This document shows, piece by piece, positions 6,424 to 13,401 of a stretch of DNA of 64,000 nucleotides. This stretch comes from Bosea sp. (in: a-proteobacteria) (GTDB lineage Bacteria; Pseudomonadota; Alphaproteobacteria; Rhizobiales; Beijerinckiaceae): contig NZ_JAMLIX010000001.1 in the NCBI RefSeq assembly GCF_023953965.1, forward strand, positions 930,001-994,000, given 5' to 3'. The notes beneath the pieces are model-generated. The model was given only the letters and a program-made list of their open reading frames with translations. It had not been told where the DNA came from and ran no database searches. Position numbers and translations under genes: made by a program. Every line of letters begins with the position of its first letter. Positions within the stretch are counted from its first letter, which is position 1.

Positions 6424-8913
6424 TCACGTCCCTCGCGGCTTCGCCCGCGTCGTCGGCGGGGCGGCGGCGGGATCGTCGGGCCAGGGGTGGCGGGGATAGC
6501 GGCCCTTCATCTCGGCCTTCACCGCAGACCAGGAGCCGCGCCAGAAGCCGGGCAGGTCGCGTGTGACCTGAATCGGGCGATGCGCCGGGGAAAGCAGCTC
6601 CAGCACCAGCGGCACCCGCCCGCCCGCCAGCGCCGGATGCGCCGCAAGCCCGTAGAGCTCCTGCACCCTGACCGAGATCGTCGGACCGGCCTCGGCGGCA
6701 TAGTCGACCGCGAGGCAGGAGCCGGTCGGGGCGGTGAAATGGGTCGGCGCCTGCGCATCGAGCCGGCGCTTCATCTCCCAGGGCAGCAGGCTCGCCAGCG
6801 CCGAATCGAGATCGGCGGCCTGAACCGCCGCGAGCGAGGCGCGGCCGACGAGATGCGGCGCGAGCCACGCTTCCGGTGCCTGCGCCAACCCTTCGTCGGA
6901 GAGATCGGGCCAGCCGGCCTCCGGCTCGGCCTTGCGCAGGAAGGCGGCGCGCTCGCGCAACTGGTTTTGTCCCTTGCTCCAGGGCAGGAGGCCGATGCCG
7001 AGCGCGGCAATTCCCTTGGCCAGCGCCTCGGCATTCTCCGGCGTATCCGCGACCGGGAGCGGCCGTTCCGACAGGGCAAGCGCGCCATAGCGCCGCACCG
7101 CCCGGACACGCAGGGCGCGGGCGGCCCGGTCGAAGCTCGCCTCCTCGCGCTCCGCGATGGCGAAGGGGGCGAGGCCACGGGCGACGAGCGCCGCGATCTC
7201 GGGCTCGCCGATCGCGGCGGCGGCCATGATGCGGGCCTGCTGGGCCGCGCCGGTCATCTCCGCGACGACGATGAAGGGCTCGCGCGCCAGACGCTGCGAC
7301 GGCTCCAGCGCGGCGCCCCGGCCATTGGCGAGGAGATATTGGCCGGAGCCCGGCGCGCGCGCCTTGGCGACGCGGTCGGGATAGGCGAAGGCGAGGATCA
7401 GGCCGGGCGAAAGCTGTTCGTCCTGATGGGCGCCGCGCCCGACCATCCGCGCCCAGCCCTCGGCGAGGCGGCGCATGTCGCCGGCCCGGCCGCCGCGCTC
7501 GCGGCTGAAGCGCTCCAGCCGCTCGGCGAGGTCGACCGCATCGCCGCCGAGGCCGCGCTCGACCAGCACCGCCGCGAGATCGGCCGCCGGATCGGCCTGC
7601 CCGAAACGGCCCGCCGCCACGACCATGCGGGCAAGACGCGGCGGCAGCGGCAGGGCCTGCAAGGCGCGCCCCTCCGGGGCGATGCGGCCGTCGGCGTCGA
7701 GCGCGCCGATGCTGCTCAAGAGCAGGCGCGCTTCCTTGAGGGCGGGCACTGGGGGCGGATCGAGAAAGGCGAGGCGCGTCGGATCGGCCACGCCCCAGGC
7801 GGCGCAGTCGAGCAGCAGCGGGGAGAGGTCGGCGGAGAGGATCTCGGGCCGGGCGAAGGCTTCGAGCGCGCCGGTCGCGGCCTCCTCCCAGAGCCGGTAG
7901 CAGACGCCGGGCCCGGTGCGGCCGGCACGGCCCCGGCGCTGATCGGCGGCGGCGCGGCTGACGCGGCGGGTCTCCAGCCGGGTGACGCCGATATCGGGCT
8001 CGTAGACCGGCACGCGGGCGAGGCCGGAATCGATCACGACGCGCACGCCCTCGATGGTCAGCGAGGTCTCGGCGATGGCCGTCGCCAGCACGATCTTGCG
8101 CTTGCCGACAGGCGCCGGCAGCACGGCGCGGTCCTGCTCGCGCTGATCGAGCGCGCCGTAGAGGGGCGCGATCTCGACGCTTGCGTCGCGCAGCCTTTCG
8201 CGCAGGCGCTCCTCGACGCGGCGGATCTCGCCCTGGCCGGGCAGGAAGACGAGCTGCGAGCCCGGCTGCTCGTTCAGCGCGAGCAGGATCGTCTCGGTGA
8301 CCTGATCCTCGATGCGCTTCAGCGGATCGCGGCCGCGATAGCGCGTCTCGACCGGAAAGGCGCGGCCTTCGCTTTCGATCACCGGCGCATCGCCCAGAAG
8401 CTTCGCGACGCGGGCGCCGTCGAGGGTCGCGGACATGACGAGGAGGCGTAGATCCTCGCGCAGGCCGCTTTGAGCGTCGAGCGCCAGCGCCAGGCCGAAA
8501 TCGGCATCGAGCGAGCGCTCGTGGAATTCGTCGAAGAGCACGGCCGCGACGCCTTCCAGCGCCGGGTCGTCGAGGATCATCCGGACGAAGACGCCTTCGG
8601 TCACGACCTCGATGCGGGTCCTGGGGCCGATCCTCGAGCCGAGGCGAACGCGCAGGCCCACCGTCTCGCCGAGGCGCTCGCCCAGCGTCTCAGCCATCCG
8701 GTTCGCCGCGCCGCGCGCCGCAAGCCGCCGCGGCTCGAGCAGGATCAGCTTGCCGCCCTTGGTCCAGGGCTCGTCGAGCAGGGCGAGCGGCACGCGCGTC
8801 GTCTTGCCGGCGCCGGGCGGCGCGACGAGGACGGCGTTCGGCCTCGCCCGCAGCGCGGCCGCGAGGTCGCCGAGGACGGCGTCGATGGGCAGGGGTTGGG
8901 CGAAGGCGCGCAT
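6424..8913 (-). CDS. hrpB: ATP-dependent helicase HrpB
   Basis: The 829-residue protein is a DExH-box helicase of HrpA/HrpB type. Walker A is PPGAGKTTRVP (residues 32-42), the DEFH box is at 128-131 (LFDEFHERSLD), and the motif VMSATLDG (motif III) follows. QRRGRAGRTGPG (motif VI) is also present. The C-terminus matches the HrpB-specific domain (VRVQELYGLAAHP, PIQVTRDLPGFW). HrpB is an RNA helicase whose physiological role is poorly defined. The open frame extends to 9615, but that part is antisense to trpA, so ATG 8913 is chosen. It diverges from trpA with 78 bp between starts. Confidence 0.95.
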   Translation of the reverse strand: MRAFAQPLPIDAVLGDLAAALRARPNAVLVAPPGAGKTTRVPLALLDEPWTKGGKLILLEPRRLAARGAANRMAETLGERLGETVGLRVRLGSRIGPRTRIEVVTEGVFVRMILDDPALEGVAAVLFDEFHERSLDADFGLALALDAQSGLREDLRLLVMSATLDGARVAKLLGDAPVIESEGRAFPVETRYRGRDPLKRIEDQVTETILLALNEQPGSQLVFLPGQGEIRRVEERLRERLRDASVEIAPLYGALDQREQDRAVLPAPVGKRKIVLATAIAETSLTIEGVRVVIDSGLARVPVYEPDIGVTRLETRRVSRAAADQRRGRAGRTGPGVCYRLWEEAATGALEAFARPEILSADLSPLLLDCAAWGVADPTRLAFLDPPPVPALKEARLLLSSIGALDADGRIAPEGRALQALPLPPRLARMVVAAGRFGQADPAADLAAVLVERGLGGDAVDLAERLERFSRERGGRAGDMRRLAEGWARMVGRGAHQDEQLSPGLILAFAYPDRVAKARAPGSGQYLLANGRGAALEPSQRLAREPFIVVAEMTGAAQQARIMAAAAIGEPEIAALVARGLAPFAIAEREEASFDRAARALRVRAVRRYGALALSERPLPVADTPENAEALAKGIAALGIGLLPWSKGQNQLRERAAFLRKAEPEAGWPDLSDEGLAQAPEAWLAPHLVGRASLAAVQAADLDSALASLLPWEMKRRLDAQAPTHFTAPTGSCLAVDYAAEAGPTISVRVQELYGLAAHPALAGGRVPLVLELLSPAHRPIQVTRDLPGFWRGSWSAVKAEMKGRYPRHPWPDDPAAAPPTTRAKPRGT

Positions 8914-8991
8914 ATCCGGCCGATGTGGCGCAGCCGCGTGCCCCGCGCAAGCCACTCGCCAGCCCGGCCGCATCATGCTAACCGCAGGCGC

Positions 8992-9837
8992 ATGACAGAA
9001 ACCGGCCAGACCCGTATCCAGAACCGCTTCAGGGCTTGCGCCCGCGAGGGCCGGGCGGCGCTCGTGACCTTCGTCACCGCCGGCGACCCCGATTTCGAGA
9101 CGGCGAGCGAAATCCTCGCCGCGCTGCCGGGCGCCGGCGCCGATGTGATCGAGCTCGGCGTGCCCTTCACCGACCCGATGGCCGACGGCGTGCCGGTCCA
9201 GCTCGCCGGACAGCGCGCGCTCAAGGCCGGGCAGACGCTGCGCAAGACGCTCGCCATGGTCGAGAGCTTCCGCAAGGCCGGCCACGACACGCCGATCGTG
9301 CTGATGGGCTACTACAACCCGATCTGGGCCTATGGCGTCGAGGCCTTCCTCGCCGAGGCGCGCCGCGTCGGCGTCGACGGGCTGATCGTCGTCGATCTGC
9401 CGCCGGAGGAGGATGCGGAACTGTGCCTGCCGGCGCTTGCGGCCGGCGTCTCGTTCATCCGCCTCGCCACGCCGACGACCGACGACAGGCGCCTGCCCAA
9501 GGTGCTGCAGAACACCTCGGGCTTCGTCTACTACGTCTCGATGACCGGCGTGACCGGCGGCGCCATCGCCGATTACGGCGCTGTCGGCGCGGCGGTCGCC
9601 CGGATCAAGCGCCATACCGACCTGCCCGTCGCGGTCGGCTTCGGCGTCAAGACCGCGGCCGATGCGGCGGCGATCGCCAGAGGCGCGGACGGCGTCGTCG
9701 TCGGGTCGGCGCTGGTCGAGCGCGTGCGGCTCTCGCTCGATGGGCAGGGCAAGGCCACGGACAAGACGGTCGCGGCCGTCACCGCGCTGGTTGGCGAGCT
9801 CGCCCAGGGCATCCGCTCCGCCGCCCGGGCGGCCTGA
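8992..9837 (+). CDS. trpA: Tryptophan synthase alpha subunit
   Basis: The 281-residue TIM-barrel subunit cleaves indole-3-glycerol phosphate to indole for the beta subunit. The signature DVIELGVPFTDPMADGVPVQ holds the catalytic Glu54 and Asp65, equivalent to Glu49 and Asp60 of the Salmonella enzyme. The phosphate-binding GFGVKTAADAA and GVVVGSALVE follow near the C-terminus. trpF and trpB, often upstream in relatives, are not present here; hrpB occupies the divergent position. accD follows after about 100 bp. Confidence 0.97.
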   Translation: MTETGQTRIQNRFRACAREGRAALVTFVTAGDPDFETASEILAALPGAGADVIELGVPFTDPMADGVPVQLAGQRALKAGQTLRKTLAMVESFRKAGHDTPIVLMGYYNPIWAYGVEAFLAEARRVGVDGLIVVDLPPEEDAELCLPALAAGVSFIRLATPTTDDRRLPKVLQNTSGFVYYVSMTGVTGGAIADYGAVGAAVARIKRHTDLPVAVGFGVKTAADAAAIARGADGVVVGSALVERVRLSLDGQGKATDKTVAAVTALVGELAQGIRSAARAA

Positions 9838-9940
9838 GCCGGTTTCGTTCGACGGTCGCGCCGCTTGCCTGCCGGCCGGCGCGACCTATTTCAGGCATGA
9901 CGGCGCGAGAGCGCCTCAAAGCCCATCAGGGATTCGTCCG

Positions 9941-10855
9941 ATGAACTGGATTTCCGAAGTCGTCCGGCCGCGCATCAAGACGCTGTTCAAGCGCGAGAGC
10001 CCCGAGAACCTCTGGATCAAATGCCCCGATTCCGGGCAGATGGTCTTCCACAAGGATGTCGAGGCCAATGGCTACGTCATCCCCGGCTCCGGGCACCATA
10101 TGCGCGTCAGCGCGCCGGAGCGGCTGAAGCTGACCTTCGACGACGGCAAATGGCTCGACGTCGCGCTGCCCGAGGTCGCGATCGACCCGCTGAAGTTCCG
10201 CGACGAGAAGCGCTATGCCGACCGGCTGAAGGACGCCCGCGCCAAGACCGGCGCGCAGGATGCCTTCAAGATCGGCTATGGCCGGGTCAAGGGCCTGCCG
10301 ATGACCGTCGCGGTGCAGGATTTCCACTTCATGGGCGGCTCGCTCGGCATGGCGGCGGGCGAGGCCTTCATCAAGGGCGCCGAGACCGCGCTCGACAAGA
10401 AGACGCCCTATGTCGTCTTCGCGGCGTCGGGCGGGGCGCGCATGCAGGAGGGCATCCTCTCGCTGATGCAATTGCCGCGCACGACGGTCGCGGTGCGCCG
10501 CCTCAGGGCGGCGGGGCTGCCCTATCTCGTCGTCCTGACCAATCCGACGACCGGCGGCGTCACCGCCTCCTACGCCATGCTGGGCGACATCCAGATCGCC
10601 GAGCCCGGCGCGCTGATCGGCTTCGCCGGCCCGCGCGTGATCGAGCAGACGATCCGCGAAAAGCTGCCGGACGGCTTCCAGCGCTCGGAATATCTCAAGG
10701 ACCACGGCATGGTCGACATGGTGGTGCATCGCCACGACCTGCCGGAGACGCTGGCCCGGCTCGGCCGCCTGCTGACCAGACAGCCCGCCGCCGCGGGGAC
10801 CGCGCCCGCGAAACCGGCGCCCGTGCCGCCGCAGCCGGCCGCCGAGGCGGTCTGA
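9941..10855 (+). CDS. accD: Acetyl-CoA carboxylase carboxyltransferase subunit beta
   Basis: The 304-residue subunit transfers carboxyl from biotin to acetyl-CoA, giving malonyl-CoA for fatty-acid synthesis. The start MNWISEVVRPRIKTLFKRES, then PENLWIKCPDSGQMVFHKDV, matches the alphaproteobacterial form. The enterobacterial zinc ribbon has four Cys; only one (KCPDSG) remains here. The crotonase-type core includes FMGGSLGMAAGE, FAASGGARMQEG and TTGGVTASYAMLGD. The C-terminus is a Pro/Ala-rich tail. It is followed within 30 bp by folC, a common alphaproteobacterial arrangement. Confidence 0.97.
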   Translation: MNWISEVVRPRIKTLFKRESPENLWIKCPDSGQMVFHKDVEANGYVIPGSGHHMRVSAPERLKLTFDDGKWLDVALPEVAIDPLKFRDEKRYADRLKDARAKTGAQDAFKIGYGRVKGLPMTVAVQDFHFMGGSLGMAAGEAFIKGAETALDKKTPYVVFAASGGARMQEGILSLMQLPRTTVAVRRLRAAGLPYLVVLTNPTTGGVTASYAMLGDIQIAEPGALIGFAGPRVIEQTIREKLPDGFQRSEYLKDHGMVDMVVHRHDLPETLARLGRLLTRQPAAAGTAPAKPAPVPPQPAAEAV

Positions 10856-10884
10856 GTCCATTTGCGGCTGGGGGCCGTCACGCC

Positions 10885-12207
10885 ATGGGGTCTTCCGACG
10901 CCTTGCTCGCGCGCTTCATGGCGCTGCATCCCAAGCTGATCGACCTGTCGCTCGGCCGCATCCTCACTTTGCTCGAACGCCTCGGCGATCCGCAGAAGCG
11001 CCTGCCGCCGGTGATCCATGTCGCCGGCACCAACGGCAAGGGTTCGACCATCGCCTTCATGCGGGCGATCCTCGAGGCGGCGGGACTTCGCGTCCATGTC
11101 TACACCTCGCCGCATCTGGTGCGCTTCCACGAGCGCATCCGGCTGGGCGCGGCCGGCGGCGGGCGCTTCGTCTGCGAGGACGGGCTCACCGAAGCGCTGG
11201 AGCGCTGCGAGGCCGCCAATGCCGGCGATCCGATGACCTTCTTCGAGATGACGACGGCGGCGGGCTTCCTGCTCTTCGCCGAGAACCCGGCCGACGTGCT
11301 CCTGCTCGAGGTCGGGCTCGGCGGGCGCTTCGACGCGACCAACGTCATCGCGCATCCGGCCTGCGCGGTGGTGACGCCGGTCTCGCTCGACCATTCCGAA
11401 TATCTCGGCGACAGCGTCACCAAGATCGCCGGCGAGAAGGCCGGTATCTTCAAGCGCGGCGCGCCGGCCGTGATCGCGCCGCAGGAGCCGGAGCCGACCG
11501 CCGTGCTGGAGGCAGCGGCCGAGCGCGCCGGCGCCTCCAGGATCCTGATCGGGGCACAGGATTTCAACGTCCACGAGGCGGGCGGGCGGCTGGTCTACGA
11601 GGATCAGGACGGGCTGCTCGATCTGCCGTTGCCGCGCCTGACCGGCCGCCACCAGCACGTCAATGCCGGCACGGCCATCGCCGCCTTGCGCGCCGCCGGC
11701 TACGGCGCCCTGCGGCCCCAGGCCTTCGAGGAGGGGATGCGCAGCGCCGACTGGCCGGCGCGGCTGCAAAGGCTCGCGCGCGGCGCGCTCGCGGAGATCG
11801 TGCCGGAGCGGGCGGAGCTGTGGCTCGACGGCGGCCACAACCCCGATGGCGGGCGCTCGCTCGCGCAGGCCATGGCCGATCTCGCCGACCGCAACCCGGC
11901 ACCGCTCGTCATGATCGCGGGGCTGCTCTCGACCAAGGACGCCACCGCGACGCTGCGGCCCTTCAAGGGGCTGGCGCAGAGGCTCTACGCCGTGCCGATC
12001 CTGAACTCACTCGCCGCGCGCCCGGCCGAGGAGGTCGCCGAGGCCGCGCGCGGCGCCGGGCTTGCCGCGGAGGTCGCGAGCTCGGTCGAGCAGGCGATCA
12101 GGACGATCGCGGCGCAGGGCTGGCCGGCGCCGCCGCGCATCCTGATCTGCGGCTCGCTCTACCTCGCCGGCGAGGTGCTCTCGGCCAACGGCACGCCGCC
12201 GACATAG
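10885..12207 (+). CDS. folC: Bifunctional folylpolyglutamate synthase/dihydrofolate synthase
   Basis: The 440-residue Mur-ligase-fold enzyme adds glutamate to dihydropteroate and to folates. The P-loop GTNGKGST lies at 48-55, followed by YTSPHLVRFHERIR. The metal and ATP motif LLEVGLGGRFDATN and the CAVVTPVSLDHSEYLG motif are characteristic. The C-terminal domain carries LWLDGGHNPDGG. It is the last gene of the trpA-accD-folC run. A short hairpin-like stretch follows (12220-12240), but it is weak. Confidence 0.96.
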   Translation: MGSSDALLARFMALHPKLIDLSLGRILTLLERLGDPQKRLPPVIHVAGTNGKGSTIAFMRAILEAAGLRVHVYTSPHLVRFHERIRLGAAGGGRFVCEDGLTEALERCEAANAGDPMTFFEMTTAAGFLLFAENPADVLLLEVGLGGRFDATNVIAHPACAVVTPVSLDHSEYLGDSVTKIAGEKAGIFKRGAPAVIAPQEPEPTAVLEAAAERAGASRILIGAQDFNVHEAGGRLVYEDQDGLLDLPLPRLTGRHQHVNAGTAIAALRAAGYGALRPQAFEEGMRSADWPARLQRLARGALAEIVPERAELWLDGGHNPDGGRSLAQAMADLADRNPAPLVMIAGLLSTKDATATLRPFKGLAQRLYAVPILNSLAARPAEEVAEAARGAGLAAEVASSVEQAIRTIAAQGWPAPPRILICGSLYLAGEVLSANGTPPT

Positions 12208-12336
12208 AGCAAGTCCGCTTCGCTGCCGATGATCTCAATCGGCGGAAACCACGTTCCCCCTTCCGGCTTTACAAAACGGCAGGGGGCGCGCTTTCCTTGA
12301 GTCAGGGTATCGGCGTTCTTCGGAGTTTTGAGTGTG

Positions 12337-13017
12337 ATGCGTCGCGTTCTCGGCATCCTGGCCGTGTTGATCCTGTCGGCCATCGCCGGCACGGCGCGCG
12401 CCGGCGTCGACGTCAAGGTCGACATCGTCGCCCAGCGCATGAGCGTGACCACCAGCGACGGCGAGGTCTACGACTGGAAGATCTCGTCCGGCCGCAAGGG
12501 CTTTCGCTCGCCCAACGGCGTCTACCGGCCGACGCGCCTCGAGAAGAGCTGGTATTCGCGCAAATACGGCGGGGCGATGCCCCATGCGGTGTTCTTCCGC
12601 GGCGGCTATGCGATCCACGGCACCACCGCGGTCGGCGCGCTCGGCCGCCCCGCCTCGCATGGCTGCATCCGCCTGCACCCCGCCAACGCCGCCAAGCTCT
12701 TCGCGCTGGTGAAGAAGCACGGCGCCGGCCAGACCCGGATCGCGCTGAACGGCGCGGCTCCCGACGATCTCTCGCGCTTCGCCAAGGCGCCCGCTCCATC
12801 GAAGGCGAAGATCGCGAAAGCCGCGGCATCGAAGCAGACGATCGCCAAGCACAAGATCGCCAAGACGAAGCATCACAAGCCTGCAACGCAGATCGCCCGG
12901 CCGCATCGCGGCGGCGGCTGGGAAGCGGCGCGCGGCCAGATCCTGCTGCGCCCCAGCCTGCCGGCCGGCGCCTATGGCTACCAGCCCTATTATCCGAGCG
13001 GCTACGGCTGGCGCTGA
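12337..13017 (+). CDS. L,D-transpeptidase (YkuD domain), secreted
   Basis: The 226-residue protein has a signal peptide (MRRVLGILAVLILSAIAGTARA, cleavage near residue 22) and then a YkuD catalytic domain. The catalytic motif HGTTAVGALGRPASHGCIRL contains His94, His108 and nucleophile Cys110. Such enzymes form 3-3 peptidoglycan cross-links or anchor proteins to the wall. The C-terminal third is Lys/Ala/His-rich, with repeated KIAK-type units, then a Gly/Tyr-rich end. The start is uncertain: ATG 12337, GTG 12334 and TTG 12328 are all in frame after cggag at 12321-12325. Confidence 0.93.
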   Translation: MRRVLGILAVLILSAIAGTARAGVDVKVDIVAQRMSVTTSDGEVYDWKISSGRKGFRSPNGVYRPTRLEKSWYSRKYGGAMPHAVFFRGGYAIHGTTAVGALGRPASHGCIRLHPANAAKLFALVKKHGAGQTRIALNGAAPDDLSRFAKAPAPSKAKIAKAAASKQTIAKHKIAKTKHHKPATQIARPHRGGGWEAARGQILLRPSLPAGAYGYQPYYPSGYGWR

Positions 13018-13051
13018 GGCGCGATGCGAGCGGGGCCGATCCCGCCCGGCG

Positions 13052-13303
13052 TCAGCTCTCCGCCTCGCGCATCCTCAGGCACACGCCCATCCCCTGCGCG
13101 CCCCTGTCGGCGGAGACGAGCTCCACGCCGCCGCGCAAGAGAGCGTTGAGCAGGAGTTCCTCGGAGCTGCGGTTCAGGGCGTGGCGATGGCGCTCGAAAT
13201 CCTTGATCGTGCTGCGCGACAGGCCCGAGGCGGCTGCAAGCTGGTTCTGCGTCCAGTCGAGAAGGCCCCGCGCCGCGCGGCACTGCTCGGGAAAGAGCGG
13301 CAT
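13052..13303 (-). CDS. Small XRE-family helix-turn-helix regulator
   Basis: The 83-residue protein begins MPLFPEQCRAARGLLDWTQN; QLAAASGLSRSTIKDFERHR forms the Cro/C1-type HTH. The remainder (LLLNALLRGGVELVSADRG) matches the short XRE form common in rhizobia. An in-frame upstream ATG exists at 13360, but ATG 13303 has an aggggag Shine-Dalgarno at good spacing. It is divergent from the mrp operon with 98 bp between starts, so it may regulate it; this is inference from position only. Confidence 0.85.
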   Translation of the reverse strand: MPLFPEQCRAARGLLDWTQNQLAAASGLSRSTIKDFERHRHALNRSSEELLLNALLRGGVELVSADRGAQGMGVCLRMREAES

Positions 13304-13401
13304 GGATCGGGCTCCCCTGGTCCGATTGCAGATTGCGGAGTCAACCATAATGGGTGACATTCGGCAACGTCATCCATTTCTGCTTCGAGGTCGCCCGTCC
13401 C

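Noticed and set aside
8914..9615. Extension of the hrpB reading frame by 234 codons
   Set aside because: It is antisense to trpA, which has full family motifs. HrpB proteins start near residue MRAFAQPLPI, matching ATG 8913.
12218..12242. Short hairpin after folC (GCCGAT...ATCGGC)
   Set aside because: The stem is only 6 bp and no T-run follows, so it is not called a terminator.
13354..13401. Longer mrpA start at GTG 13354
   Set aside because: It would add 16 residues unlike family N-termini; ATG 13402 has a cgagg site upstream and begins at the first membrane helix.
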